From NCBI RefSeq assembly GCF_000007305.1, contig NC_003413.1, positions 801,318 to 865,317 of the forward strand: a stretch of DNA of 64,000 nucleotides, written 5' to 3'. Under the pieces are notes generated by a model that ran no database searches, had not been told where the DNA came from, and worked only from the letters and a program-made list of their open reading frames with translations. This document shows, piece after piece, positions 20,069 through 30,393 of this stretch (its first letter is position 1; every line of letters begins with the position of its first letter). This DNA comes from Pyrococcus furiosus DSM 3638 (lineage in GTDB: Archaea > Methanobacteriota_B > Thermococci > Thermococcales > Thermococcaceae). Made by a program: the position numbers and the translations under genes.

Positions 20069-20839
20069 TTAGGGTTTAAGGTTCTCAGGGATAGTTATCC
20101 GATAGCAGGGTGGAGCAGGCATCGAATATCTCTTTTCTCTAACCCTGTAAACTATGAGTGGCTTAATAACGTACAAATCATTTGGCTTGGATATGTTCGT
20201 TAGAGTTACCGTGAAGTTAACTATTCCTTTGGGAGGTATTTCCCGTGGCCCAGAGTCAATAATCTTAATTCCTGGAACTCTAAAACTCACGTTCACTATA
20301 TCTACGGTCTCATTGAAGGGATTTGAAATTGTATACATAAGTCTTGGAACTCCTGGGGTTGGACCAACAACAGCCTCGACATAAGCTGGAATGTCTAATG
20401 TTTTTCCTTCTGAAGGCTCCAAGATGTCGAACTCAATTGTTCCGAGAGGAGCTTTCTTTGTGGCGTTGTTCCTCCAAATTATTACATAGGCTTTATCCAT
20501 AACGCAGTGGCCAGGCTCTTTGAGCCTTAATGTTACTATGATGTCAAACACCGTTGCTCCTGGATAGCTGAATTTGCTAACTCCTATATCTTTAAAATCA
20601 AGGCAGGAAGGGAGATTTCTGACTCCAATAGTCCCTCTAAAATCTTGATCCCCTGGAGTTATCAGGTATGCGTGGAGGGCAACAACTTCATCAACGTACC
20701 CAGCTACATAGCCCCGATAAGTAGAGATGAAATATTCCTTGGCAATAACTTTCTGGGGTTCGGGACTTTCAAGAGCTTTATAGGCCATGAAAATAAAAAG
20801 GAATAGTAGAATTCCAAATCCAATCATGTTTTTCTTCAT
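20069..20839 (-). CDS. membrane-anchored extracytoplasmic protein
   Basis: This 256-residue protein has a single N-terminal membrane anchor (IGFGILLFLFIFMAYKAL) and an outside domain rich in beta-strand-like and Asn-x-Thr/Ser sites. Phrases such as GIVNFTVTLTN resemble CARDB or NEW3-like immunoglobulin-type adhesion folds. I do not recognise a family. It stands alone, with 270 bases upstream that hold only AT-rich promoter-like DNA. Confidence 0.65.
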   Translation of the reverse strand: MKKNMIGFGILLFLFIFMAYKALESPEPQKVIAKEYFISTYRGYVAGYVDEVVALHAYLITPGDQDFRGTIGVRNLPSCLDFKDIGVSKFSYPGATVFDIIVTLRLKEPGHCVMDKAYVIIWRNNATKKAPLGTIEFDILEPSEGKTLDIPAYVEAVVGPTPGVPRLMYTISNPFNETVDIVNVSFRVPGIKIIDSGPREIPPKGIVNFTVTLTNISKPNDLYVIKPLIVYRVREKRYSMPAPPCYRITIPENLKP

Positions 20840-21058
20840 GAGTGCTCCCCTATCTTCTATAGATGCTTTTTATTGATCATCTACTATCACTGAGTATATT
20901 ATGTCCATATTATACCTTGTAAATTTTATAAATTTTACTATTAATATGAAGTGATAATAACGCGTGTGCTACAGAATAGTTTTTTTATCTTATTGATAAT
21001 TTTTAAACAAACTGTCTATCTAATCTTTAGTATTTTGCGGTGAAGGTACAAAGTTTAA

Positions 21059-22234
<1,176 letters not shown>

Positions 22235-22241
22235 TGAGAGA

Positions 22242-23324
22242 ATGAAGGAAACCTCCTACTACTCTTACGTTGTGGGGGAACTCCCGAAGGGTTGTCAATA
22301 TTGTGTTAGAGGAGAGAAACTTGTACTCTTTGTTACTGGGGTTTGCCCCAGGAATTGCTTCTATTGCCCCCTAAGCCCATGGAGGAGAAAAGATGTTGCC
22401 TATGCAAATGAGAGGCCGATAAGAAAAATTGAAGATATAATAGAGGAGGCAAAGATACAAGAGGCCAGGGGAGCTGGAGTTACTGGGGGAGATCCCTTGG
22501 CGAGGTTGAATAGGACTGTTGAATACATAAGAACCCTTAAGGAAGAATTCGGGAAGAAGTTTCATATTCATCTATACACCACAGGAATTCTTGCAGATAA
22601 GAGGGCGTTGTCAATGCTATATGATGCTGGACTTGATGAGATAAGGTTTCACCCTGATCTGTTTGAGCCCTCTTCAAAGTTTCTAAATAGGGAGATTGAA
22701 AACTTAAAGAATGCCTTTGACTTTGATTGGGATGTTGGTGGAGAAGTTCCAGCAGTTCCTGGGTTTGGAGATAGGATAAAGTGGTTTGCCGAAATTCTTG
22801 ACAAGTTTGGCGGGAAATTCTTGAACATAAATGAGTTAGAGTACAGTGAGACTAACCTTAGCAATATCCTAAATAGGGGGTTCAAATTAGCTGGGGAGAA
22901 TAGCTTTGCAATAAAAGGATCTCTCGAGTTGGGATTGGAAATTCTAGAGTGGGGAGAGAAAAATACTTCCCTCTACTATCATCTCTGCACCGCTAAGCTT
23001 AAAGATGCTGTTCAGCTAAGGAATAGACTCAGGAGAATGGCAAAGAACGTTGCTAAACCTTACATGGAAATTACTGAAGACGGAACGCTTAGGTTTGGAA
23101 TTGCTGAATACGAAGATCTTGAAGAGCTTTATAAATTCTTGGTAGAGGAAGCGGAAGTCCCGAAGGAGTGGTTGTACATAAATTGGGAGAAAAAGAGGAT
23201 TGAAATGCCCGTAGAAGTTGCCGAGGAATTGGCGGAAGCGATAGAGGGGGATGTAAAGTTTTACATAGTTGAGGAATACCCTACCTGGGATAGGATTGAA
23301 GTCGAGAGAATCCCTCTCAATTAA
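22242..23324 (+). CDS. radical SAM protein, COG2108-like
   Basis: This 360-residue radical SAM enzyme has the cluster motif CPRNCFYC near residue 38, preceded by an extra CQYC pair (GCQYCVRGEKLVLFVTG). The ATG at 22242 follows GGGTGAG at normal spacing; 12 earlier codons are open but overlap the guide RNA candidate. It is on the same strand as the DUF512 radical SAM gene. Function unknown. Confidence 0.8.
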   Translation: MKETSYYSYVVGELPKGCQYCVRGEKLVLFVTGVCPRNCFYCPLSPWRRKDVAYANERPIRKIEDIIEEAKIQEARGAGVTGGDPLARLNRTVEYIRTLKEEFGKKFHIHLYTTGILADKRALSMLYDAGLDEIRFHPDLFEPSSKFLNREIENLKNAFDFDWDVGGEVPAVPGFGDRIKWFAEILDKFGGKFLNINELEYSETNLSNILNRGFKLAGENSFAIKGSLELGLEILEWGEKNTSLYYHLCTAKLKDAVQLRNRLRRMAKNVAKPYMEITEDGTLRFGIAEYEDLEELYKFLVEEAEVPKEWLYINWEKKRIEMPVEVAEELAEAIEGDVKFYIVEEYPTWDRIEVERIPLN

Positions 23325-23337
23325 ACTTTAAATATTT

Positions 23338-23353
23338 GTTAGACAACTCTAAC
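23338..23353. promoter_or_regulatory. inverted repeat operator before the DtxR-type gene
   Basis: GTTAGA-CAAC-TCTAAC is a perfect inverted repeat lying just downstream of a TATA-like CTTTAAATA and ending 13 bases before the TTG start of the regulator. Its TTAG/CTAA arms match those of the palindrome in front of feoA, so it is a likely autoregulatory site. Confidence 0.6.
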
Positions 23354-23366
23354 TTGGTGATAAAAG

Positions 23367-23804
23367 TTGCCATCAAAGAGGGAGGAAGAATATCTGGAAA
23401 CCATGTATATCCTTCAAAAGAACAAGGGTGTAATAAGGGTAAAGGACATAGCCAAGATGATGAGGGTAAAACCCCCGACCGTTGTTGAGGCATTAAAAAA
23501 GCTTAGGGATAAGGGGTTTGTAAAATATGAGGAGCACGAGCACATTCTTCTCACTGAAAAAGGTCTGGAAGTTGCAAAGAAAACATACTCGAAGCATCAG
23601 CTTTTGACGGAGTTTTTCATAAACATTTTAGGCATTCCACCCGAAATAGCTGAGAGAGATGCGTGCCAATTTGAGCACTACGTTAGTGAGGTTACAGTAC
23701 ATAGGATTAGAGAATTCATAAGCTATATTCAGCAAGAATGTCCCTATGCGTTAAAGCAGTTCTTAAAAAAAGTTAGAGAAAAGGATCAAGCTGTGGCTAA
23801 GTAG
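23367..23804 (+). CDS. DtxR/MntR-type metal-dependent repressor
   Basis: This 145-residue regulator has an N-terminal winged helix (EEEYLETMYIL, then VKPPTVVEALKKL) and a metal-binding dimerisation domain with HQLLTEFF, CQFEHYVS and late cysteines. Proteins of this family sense Fe(II) or Mn(II) and repress uptake genes; a P. furiosus member is known as MDR1. It lacks the C-terminal SH3-like domain. Start is TTG after GGTGAT. A matching palindrome occurs before its own gene and before feoA. The 3' end overlaps the purine permease gene by 19 bases. Confidence 0.85.
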   Translation: MPSKREEEYLETMYILQKNKGVIRVKDIAKMMRVKPPTVVEALKKLRDKGFVKYEEHEHILLTEKGLEVAKKTYSKHQLLTEFFINILGIPPEIAERDACQFEHYVSEVTVHRIREFISYIQQECPYALKQFLKKVREKDQAVAK

Positions 23805-25114
23805 GCGAAGTAGCCTATGAATACCACCGCTAGTGCATACATTAGTGGGTGGACTTCTTTCCACCTTCCTGTGAAGACCTTTAGTAACGTGTAGCTTATG
23901 AATCCAACTCCAATACCGTCGGCAATTGAGTATGTGAATGGAATCGTTATGAGGACTAGGAAGGCTGGAATTGCCTCTGTTGGGTCGCTAAAGTCAACTT
24001 CCTTGAATGCTGAAATCATGTAGTAACCTACTATAACTAAGGCAGGTGCTGTTGCGAAGGCTGGAATTGCCTTGGCCACTGGAGCTATGAAGAGTCCAAT
24101 GATTAGGAACAGAAGTCCCGTAATCACTGCTGTAAATCCTGTTCTACCTCCTTCCTCAATACCGGCTGCGCTCTCGATGTATGTTGTTACAGTGGAAGTT
24201 CCCAAAATTGCACCAAAAGTTGTACCAATGGCATCTGTGAGGAGAACCTTTTCAGCATCTGGAATCTTACCCTCCTTTGTTAGGAATCCAGCCTTGGCAC
24301 TAAGACCCGTAACTGTTCCCAGGGTGTCGAAGAAGTCTACCATGAAGAATGCGAATACAGCTCCAAGTGCTCCAGCGTTAAGCAATCCCTTAAGGTCAAG
24401 CTGGAGGAATGTATAGCTTAGTGTTGGCATTGAGAATACTCCCTCTGGCCTGGGGGCAACCCCTGTTATCCATCCAATTATGCTCGTTGCCAAGATGGAA
24501 ATTAGCAGGGCTCCCTTGATTCTCAAGGATAAGAGGATCGCCGTTAGGAAGAGCCCAAACAGGAATAATAGTCCTTCTGGTTTGGCCAAGACGGAAGCAT
24601 TTAGTGATGTCTTAATGAGCAATCCATTGTCTCCTGTTAAAGCGGTTAGCAATCCAACGTTGTTAAGTCCTATAAACGTCAAGAACAGTCCGATTCCAGC
24701 CCCAACAGCGTACTTTTGACTCAGTGGGATTGCATGGATTATCGCGCTTCTGACCTTTGTAATACTTAGAATTATGAAGATAATACCCTCAACGAATACA
24801 GCTGCAAGAGCGACCTTCCATCCATACTTTGGGGCCACTGTAAATGCAAAGTATGCGTTAAGCCCCATCCCAGGAGCGAGGGCGAAGGGCTTCTTTGCGT
24901 ATATACCCATTAGGATTGTTGTTAAACCTGCCGCGAGTGAAGTTGCTGCAACTAGAGAGTCGAAGGCCTCTGGCCCCATTGCGTTGCTGAGAATTATTGG
25001 ATTTACGAAGATTATGTAGGCCATGGTCATGAAGGTTGTAATTCCTGCCAACACTTCTGTCTTCAAATCAGTACCATATTTTTCGAACTCAAAATACCTT
25101 TCAATCCACCCCAT
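23786..25114 (-). CDS. AzgA-type purine permease
   Basis: This is a nucleobase permease of 442 residues of the NCS2 family, AzgA/GhxP branch, with about 12-14 helices. The opening GWIERYFEFEKYGTDLKTEV and the FFDTLGTVTGLSAKAGF motif are diagnostic of hypoxanthine/guanine permeases. The neighbouring purine nucleoside phosphorylase on the same strand suggests a purine salvage unit: uptake of bases and phosphorolysis of nucleosides. An AT-rich promoter region of 145 bases separates the two genes. Confidence 0.88.
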   Translation of the reverse strand: MGWIERYFEFEKYGTDLKTEVLAGITTFMTMAYIIFVNPIILSNAMGPEAFDSLVAATSLAAGLTTILMGIYAKKPFALAPGMGLNAYFAFTVAPKYGWKVALAAVFVEGIIFIILSITKVRSAIIHAIPLSQKYAVGAGIGLFLTFIGLNNVGLLTALTGDNGLLIKTSLNASVLAKPEGLLFLFGLFLTAILLSLRIKGALLISILATSIIGWITGVAPRPEGVFSMPTLSYTFLQLDLKGLLNAGALGAVFAFFMVDFFDTLGTVTGLSAKAGFLTKEGKIPDAEKVLLTDAIGTTFGAILGTSTVTTYIESAAGIEEGGRTGFTAVITGLLFLIIGLFIAPVAKAIPAFATAPALVIVGYYMISAFKEVDFSDPTEAIPAFLVLITIPFTYSIADGIGVGFISYTLLKVFTGRWKEVHPLMYALAVVFIGYFAYLATA

Positions 25115-25259
25115 CTCCTACCCTCCAATTGCCTTTGTTTTGTCAAAGTGATACAACCTTTTAAGCTTTTTTAGACATGAATGTGTATAAAACTTCTCGG
25201 ATGTAACTCTTTGGGTTGTTAATCCGTTTGAAATTCGTCATAATAATAAAAAGGGAGGG

Positions 25260-26057
25260 CTAGCCAGTGGCACCCTTCAGAGCATCTTTGCACCCACACC
25301 TCCTCTCCTTTGGTATTAGAGGAATAGCTGCGAGAATTAGCTTTACGATATCTTCGCTCTTCTTTTGCATTAACTCAACAACTTCAGAGTGAGTGAGCTT
25401 TTTCCCACTCATTCCCGCTGCATAGTTCGTTACAATAGCAACTGTGGCGTAGCACATTTCCAGCTCTCTCGCCAATATAGCCTCGGGACATTGGGTCATT
25501 CCAACAACGTCCCCTCCGAGGATTCTGTAGGCTCTAATCTCAGCTGCAGTCTCAAATCTCGGCCCTTCCGTACATACATAGGTCCCTCTTGGGTGATAAG
25601 GCAATCCAAGGTTTCTGGCCGCCGTGATTAATGCCTTCCTTATCTCTGGGCAGTAGGGTTCAGTAAAGTCTACATGGGCAACGAATTTCCTTTCATGTGG
25701 GCTTTCCTCTCCATCATAGAATGTTCTTGGTCTTGACACTGTGAAGTCAATAATCTGATCTAGTATTACAAAATCTCCCGGCTTCATCTCTGGATTCATT
25801 GAGCCAACGGCTGAAGTAGCTATTATCCTCTCAACTCCAAGCTCATATAAAGCCCAAATGTTTGCCCTGTAGTTTATTTTATGGGGTGGAATTGAATGTC
25901 CTTTCCCATGTCTAGCCAAGAAAGCTACTTCCTCATCTCCCACAACTCCAACGGTAATTTTGACTTCTCCATAGGGAGTCTTGACGGTCTCTTCTCTCTT
26001 GTTCTCTGCTGGGAAATCATAAACTCCAGAACCCCCAACTATGGCTATCCTGGGCAT
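25260..26057 (-). CDS. purine nucleoside phosphorylase (MTAP-like fold)
   Basis: This 265-residue trimeric-class phosphorylase splits purine nucleosides with phosphate. The motifs GGSGVYDFP, RHGKGHSIPPHKINYRAN and MTQCPEAILARELEMCYA are those of the MTAP/PNP family. The C-terminus RRCGCKDAL places a CXC pair at Cys254 and Cys256, as reported for P. furiosus PNP, whose CXC and disulfides add thermostability. By family homology alone it is often called methylthioadenosine phosphorylase; the characterised enzyme prefers inosine and guanosine. The gene is next to the purine permease. Confidence 0.88.
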   Translation of the reverse strand: MPRIAIVGGSGVYDFPAENKREETVKTPYGEVKITVGVVGDEEVAFLARHGKGHSIPPHKINYRANIWALYELGVERIIATSAVGSMNPEMKPGDFVILDQIIDFTVSRPRTFYDGEESPHERKFVAHVDFTEPYCPEIRKALITAARNLGLPYHPRGTYVCTEGPRFETAAEIRAYRILGGDVVGMTQCPEAILARELEMCYATVAIVTNYAAGMSGKKLTHSEVVELMQKKSEDIVKLILAAIPLIPKERRCGCKDALKGATG

Positions 26058-26119
26058 TATACCACCAGCTATAATAGGAGGTAATCCTTTTTAAGGTGTC
26101 TGGAATATGAGAGTTGGGT

Positions 26120-26197
26120 GGGCCGGTAGTTTAGCCAGGAGAGAACGCCGCCCTCCGGAGGCGGAGGTCCCGGGTTCAAATCCCGGCCGGCCCGCCA
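26120..26197 (+). tRNA. tRNA-Arg (anticodon CCG)
   Basis: The cloverleaf is complete: acceptor GGGCCGG pairs with CCGGCCC, D stem GTTT/GAAC, anticodon stem CCGCC/GGCGG around the loop CTCCGGA, T stem CCGGG/CCCGG around TTCAAAT, discriminator G and an encoded CCA. The anticodon CCG reads CGG. A TATA-like CTTTTTAAGG lies about 28 bases upstream. Confidence 0.95.
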
Positions 26198-26343
26198 GTT
26201 GATTTATCCCTTAAAAAGAATAACCTAAGGTCAAAAATGAAGGTTATCGTGAGATCACAATAAAAGTTACTTTTCAAATTTTCTTTGAATTCTTTAGCAA
26301 CTCCACCTTTTCTTAAACTTGATAATTCCCAGGTTGCCGAAAT

Positions 26344-27303
26344 TTAGGAAATAAGAGGTCTATCTAGAGGAGTTAGTGTTATGTTTGTGATCCACCACTC
26401 TAGGTGGGCGGAGGTAGTGCTTGGCGTTCCAAACTCAGTTCCAATCTCCACGTCCTCTAAGTAAAGTTCTGTGTAATTTGGTAAGCTTGAAATGTTGGCT
26501 GCAACACTTATAAATGCTCCGTATGGAATTGTCACTGTTCCCTCTTTGATTGGGGTCTTTATTCTAAATGCAACATACTCCCAACCAATGTTTGCCTTCC
26601 ATACTTCAAATGTAGCATTTACTGGTGTTCCGTTAACTATTATTGGGACTACAATCTCCTTAACTTTGGAGCCAGCCGGTTGTAATCCGTCATAGTAAAT
26701 CCATATCATTACTTCTTGCTCATCGCTGTTAATTCCTGTTGTTCTCCAAGCTTCTCTCGTTAACCAGGATTCTATTGCGAAGTTAATTGGCAGGCCGTTC
26801 TTGGGCTCAAGTTTATAGGAGATTGTTAGATAGAAGTCTGTTAGGTTTGAAACTTTACTGGGTAATGGTATTGGGCCATCAGTTGCGTAGTTTGCATTCC
26901 ATGGCTTGTTTCCATAGAATATTTCGGGGTATCCATGCACCCAATTACTTCTATCCCTCAAGACAATGTTGTCAAGTTGTTGGACGTAGTGAAGGACGCC
27001 GCTGGTTAAATTGTACGTCATCTCAGCAAATCCAGTAGCATTAAGAATGTTCCATAGGTTTATTTCAATGTAGAATTCTGGGTTCCCATCACCATCCTTA
27101 TCAATAGGAGCTCCTGGCCACTCACCGTCATCAGGGTATCTAATCTTGAGAACCTTGGTAGTGGAAAGTGTTGTTTGGGGTGGTGTAGATGAGGTATTTG
27201 AAGTTGACTTGTCCTCAGAGGTATGATACTTTTCTACAAAATATATTGCCTGTACTAAAAGGATTGTTAAGATAGATACGATGACGAACTTTTTCTTGCT
27301 CAT
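26344..27303 (-). CDS. eglA: endo-beta-1,4-glucanase, GH12 family
   Basis: This 319-residue secreted cellulase has an N-terminal signal or anchor (residues 5-22), a Ser/Thr-rich linker (about 30-50) and a GH12 jelly roll. EVMIWIYYDG carries the catalytic nucleophile glutamate and VEIGTEFG the acid/base, matching Glu197 and Glu290 of the characterised P. furiosus EglA. It cleaves beta-1,4 and mixed-linkage glucans to short oligosaccharides. Its start overlaps the end of an upstream membrane-protein gene by four bases, so the two are probably co-expressed. Confidence 0.93.
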   Translation of the reverse strand: MSKKKFVIVSILTILLVQAIYFVEKYHTSEDKSTSNTSSTPPQTTLSTTKVLKIRYPDDGEWPGAPIDKDGDGNPEFYIEINLWNILNATGFAEMTYNLTSGVLHYVQQLDNIVLRDRSNWVHGYPEIFYGNKPWNANYATDGPIPLPSKVSNLTDFYLTISYKLEPKNGLPINFAIESWLTREAWRTTGINSDEQEVMIWIYYDGLQPAGSKVKEIVVPIIVNGTPVNATFEVWKANIGWEYVAFRIKTPIKEGTVTIPYGAFISVAANISSLPNYTELYLEDVEIGTEFGTPSTTSAHLEWWITNITLTPLDRPLIS

Positions 27304-28190
27304 TGGACATCCTCCAAATTTGTTAGATTTGAATATAAGGTATAAAAAAGAGCTCTTCTCTCTTCGTAATCTGCCCTGACATTCTCATAGAATATTGTCT
27401 CTGCAATAATTACAAATAACGACAACAAGGCTATGAGTGGTACCGTGAGGAGAGAGGCTAATAGTCTTGCTACTGTATTCATAGAAAACATGTACACGCT
27501 CATCTCTACTATACCAACGGCCATTAGTAATGCAAAAGATGAAAGACCAAGAAGAGCTCCAAATCCAATCATTGAAGCCTTGTATCTTCTTCCGTATTTA
27601 ATGACCCTTAATGCCTCTCTAAGAGACCTTGTGTCGACAAACCTTGGAAAAACTAGGCCAGAGACTGAAAGCGAGAATAATGTTAAGATTAAGACCCATA
27701 TAACAAATAATAGCTCTACAATTGGAACAAGTGGCTCTAGGAAATCAACTATATCGAAAACAAGCAGGAGAATTATAAAGGGAATGCTTCCTCCAATTAC
27801 AAGGGCTAGCAAATATAAGGAGGAAATTATTGTTAGGAGAAGTCCCCATCCAGCGTTCCTTAGGCCATAAATGGCGATTTCCTTTAATGAGAATTTATCC
27901 ACTTTTCCTCTCTTTGCTTTAATTGCAAAGTCAATGATTCCAAATTCTATACCCGAAAGTATTGTCACCACCAAGATAACAACTGGAATATACAACTTCC
28001 AATTTATCTCCGGAGAAATAGCCCCATATCTTTCGATAATAATATCGCTAAATCTTTGAGTTTCAGGGTACTCCTCTACAAAGGGACTTGCAACGCCTGA
28101 GATCAATGCTGGAATAATTGTCAACAACAGTAACTTCTTATACTTCACAAGAAAATCAATTGCTTCTCCAAATGATCTTACCGCTACCAT
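27300..28190 (-). CDS. multi-pass membrane protein upstream of eglA
   Basis: This 296-residue protein has about six to seven hydrophobic helices and a cytosolic N-terminus (SFGEAIDFLVKYKKLLL) reminiscent of DUF4013-like membrane proteins. The function is not known. Its stop overlaps the eglA start (ATGA), so it is the first gene of a two-gene operon; a role in secretion or envelope support of the cellulase is only guilt by association. Confidence 0.7.
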   Translation of the reverse strand: MVAVRSFGEAIDFLVKYKKLLLLTIIPALISGVASPFVEEYPETQRFSDIIIERYGAISPEINWKLYIPVVILVVTILSGIEFGIIDFAIKAKRGKVDKFSLKEIAIYGLRNAGWGLLLTIISSLYLLALVIGGSIPFIILLLVFDIVDFLEPLVPIVELLFVIWVLILTLFSLSVSGLVFPRFVDTRSLREALRVIKYGRRYKASMIGFGALLGLSSFALLMAVGIVEMSVYMFSMNTVARLLASLLTVPLIALLSLFVIIAETIFYENVRADYEERRALFYTLYSNLTNLEDVQ

Positions 28191-28939
28191 TTCTCATCAC
28201 GGTTTAAGGCAGTTTAATGTTTTATTAAAATTTTTGTCTAAACTCTAAGCTAGTAGCTTTGCATGGGGGATCTTATTAAGTGAGCGTAACACCATGTAAT
28301 AAAATATGGCTTATTTTTATTTTTTCATTTTTATATTGTTTTTTCGTCCTTGTTTTTTGATTTTGAGGGGTTTTGGGTTGTTTAAGTCTTTTTGTGTTTT
28401 TTGTGTGGTTTTTTGTTTTTTTTTTTGTTTACCCTTTTAGTGGTAATTTTTTGTCGTTTGTATGCATTTTGTGTGGGGGCTTTAATCGGTTAATAAAAAG
28501 TTTTGCTTGGGGTTTGAATGGTTAGACTCTCCTATTTTGTGTTTGTTTTTGTTTTTAATTAGATTTGAGAATTTAAATTTGGTGAGAGTGTTTTCGATTG
28601 TTGGGATTTTGTCTTCTAGGGTTTTGAGGTTTATTCTGACGTGTTAACCTTTTTTCATTCCTTTTCTATTTTTGTGTTGGGTTTATAAATGGAGTGCAGT
28701 GTTACGGGTTTTCAGAGAAAGTCTTAAATAGGAGGTTAGAGAGACCCCTATTAGAAAATCCAACGAAAAAGCCAAAAGTTTAAGTAGAACGTAATCGTGT
28801 GGAAAGCTGGCTTTTATGAAATGTGGCCATAGAAGTGACGATTCTTGGCATCCTCTATTTGTCTCAAAACGAAATTCTAATTTATCTAGCGAACCCCGCA
28901 AGCTTTATAAAAATACGATTATCCACTAACATCGAGGGT
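28191..28939. other. 749-base gene-free region with a T-rich, strand-asymmetric core
   Basis: No convincing gene is present. From about 28310 to 28640 the plus strand is built of T runs with G clusters and almost no C or A tracts (TTTTTTGATTTTGAGGGG, GGTTTTTTGTTTTTTTTTTT). Such polarised low-complexity DNA resembles Pyrococcus CRISPR leaders, but no repeat follows. After 28680 the composition is ordinary, with a TATA-like TTTATAAATGG and CTTAAATAGGAGG. CTTTATAAAAATA at 28909 is the probable TATA box of the tRNA-Ala gene. A 72-codon minus frame (28683-28901) shows no recognisable similarity. Confidence 0.5.
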
Positions 28940-29016
28940 GGGCCGGTAGCTCAGCCTGGAAGAGCGCCGCCCTCGCAAGGCGGAGGCCGCGGGTTCAAAT
29001 CCCGCCCGGTCCACCA
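28940..29016 (+). tRNA. tRNA-Ala (anticodon CGC)
   Basis: Acceptor GGGCCGG pairs with CCGGTCC, giving the G3-U70 wobble that marks alanine tRNAs. D stem GCTC/GAGC, anticodon stem CCGCC/GGCGG around CTCGCAA, T arm GCGGG-TTCAAAT-CCCGC, discriminator A and encoded CCA are all present. The TATA-like CTTTATAAAAATA ends about 20 bases upstream. Confidence 0.96.
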
Positions 29017-29040
29017 AATTCTTCTTAGGGAGGGAATCAA

Positions 29041-30225
29041 ATGGATGAAGGGACTCGCACTGTTCTTAGAAAGTTTGAGCACATAGAGCACTGCCTCAAG
29101 AGAAATGTTGAGGCCCACGCAACTAATGGCTTTGAAGATGTTCACTTCGTCCATATGAGCCTTCCAGAGATTGATAAGGATGAGATTGATCTTTCAGTAA
29201 AATTCCTAGGAAGGAAGTTTGATTATCCAATAATGATTACTGGGATGACTGGTGGAACAAGAAAAGGAGAAGTAGCGTGGAAAATCAACAGAACACTTGC
29301 CCAAGCGGCTGAAGAGCTAAATATTCCTCTTGGGGTGGGAAGTCAAAGGGCCATGATAGAGAAGCCAGAAACTTGGGAAAGTTATTATGTGAGAGATGTG
29401 GCCCCGAATGTCTTCTTAGTTGGAAATTTAGGGGCACCTCAGTTTGGGAGGAATGCAAAGAGGAAGTATGGGGTGAAGGAAGTTCTTTATGCAATAGAAA
29501 AGATAGATGCGGATGCCATAGCAATCCACATGAATCCACTTCAGGAGAGCGTTCAGCCAGAGGGGGATACGACATTTTCAGGCGTTCTTGAAGCTTTGGC
29601 CGAGATAACTTCTTCAATAGATTATCCTGTAATAGCGAAGGAGACAGGAGCTGGAGTTTCGAAGGAGGTTGCAATAAAGCTGGAGAGCATTGGAGTTAGT
29701 GCAATAGATATTAGCGGTGTTGGGGGGACAAGCTGGAGTGGAGTGGAATATTATAGGGCCAAAGATGAGTTGGGAAAGAGGTTGGCTCTAAGATTTTGGG
29801 ATTGGGGGATAAAAACGGCCATAAGCTTAGCTGAAGTTAGGTTTTCAACTAACCTCCCAATAATAGCCAGTGGTGGTATGAGGGATGGAATTACAATGGC
29901 AAAAGCTCTAGCCATGGGAGCTTCTCTTGTTGGAATAGCGTTACCTGTTCTGAAACCTGCCGCAAAAGGGGATGTAGAAGGGGTGATCAAAGTCATCAAA
30001 GGATACGTTGAAGAAATCAAGAACGCAATGTTTCTCGTTGGAGCTAGAAATGTAGAAGAGCTGAGAAAAGTCCCGATAGTATTTACCGGATTTGTCAGAG
30101 AGTGGTTGGAGCAGAGGATAGATCTGCAAGAGTTTGTAAAAAAGAGGGCAAAGTTAAGATTTGAATTTTGGAACGTAGGCTTTTATTCCTATCCTTACAC
30201 ATCCTCCTCCACACACCTCTTTTAA
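29041..30225 (+). CDS. fni: type 2 isopentenyl diphosphate isomerase
   Basis: This FMN-dependent enzyme interconverts IPP and DMAPP for archaeal lipid synthesis. Motifs are [32 protein letters not shown], the FMN phosphate loop [15 protein letters not shown] and ASGGMRDGI. Homologues end soon after the FEFWNVG segment; here about 17 further residues ([13 protein letters not shown] end) run 72 bases into the convergent feoC-like gene, probably by loss of the original stop. The gene starts 24 bases after tRNA-Ala. Confidence 0.92.
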   Translation: MDEGTRTVLRKFEHIEHCLKRNVEAHATNGFEDVHFVHMSLPEIDKDEIDLSVKFLGRKFDYPIMITGMTGGTRKGEVAWKINRTLAQAAEELNIPLGVGSQRAMIEKPETWESYYVRDVAPNVFLVGNLGAPQFGRNAKRKYGVKEVLYAIEKIDADAIAIHMNPLQESVQPEGDTTFSGVLEALAEITSSIDYPVIAKETGAGVSKEVAIKLESIGVSAIDISGVGGTSWSGVEYYRAKDELGKRLALRFWDWGIKTAISLAEVRFSTNLPIIASGGMRDGITMAKALAMGASLVGIALPVLKPAAKGDVEGVIKVIKGYVEEIKNAMFLVGARNVEELRKVPIVFTGFVREWLEQRIDLQEFVKKRAKLRFEFWNVGFYSYPYTSSSTHLF

Positions 30226-30393
30226 TGGACAATTGTTGCAGCTCTCTGCCTCTACTTCCTCAATGTAATCTAAGGCCTTTAAGATTTCTAACATCCCTTT
30301 TACCTCCTCTCTCGAAACTCTAAGTTCTTTCATAATATCATCCAATGATTTTCCCTCTTTTATTAACTCCAAAAGTCTCTCTAATTTACCCAT
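30154..30393 (-). CDS. FeoC-like winged-helix protein with cysteine cluster
   Basis: This 79-residue protein has an N-terminal winged helix ([20 protein letters not shown]) and a C-terminal Cys group [14 protein letters not shown] that could hold an iron-sulfur cluster. It overlaps feoB by eight bases as the last gene of the feoABC order, so it is likely an FeoC-type regulator or stabiliser of FeoB. Its 3' half overlaps the tail of the convergent fni gene. Confidence 0.8.
   Translation of the reverse strand: MGKLERLLELIKEGKSLDDIMKELRVSREEVKGMLEILKALDYIEEVEAESCNNCPLKEVCGGGCVRIGIKAYVPKFKS

Noticed and set aside
28683-28901. 72-codon minus-strand frame in the T-rich spacer
   Set aside because: It has no ribosome binding site or recognised family and crosses promoter-like DNA of the tRNA-Ala gene.
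29041-29674. Minus-strand frames inside the IPP isomerase gene
   Set aside because: They are shadows of a strongly coding plus strand with all family motifs; the same holds for the antisense frames in leuS, feoB and the permease genes.
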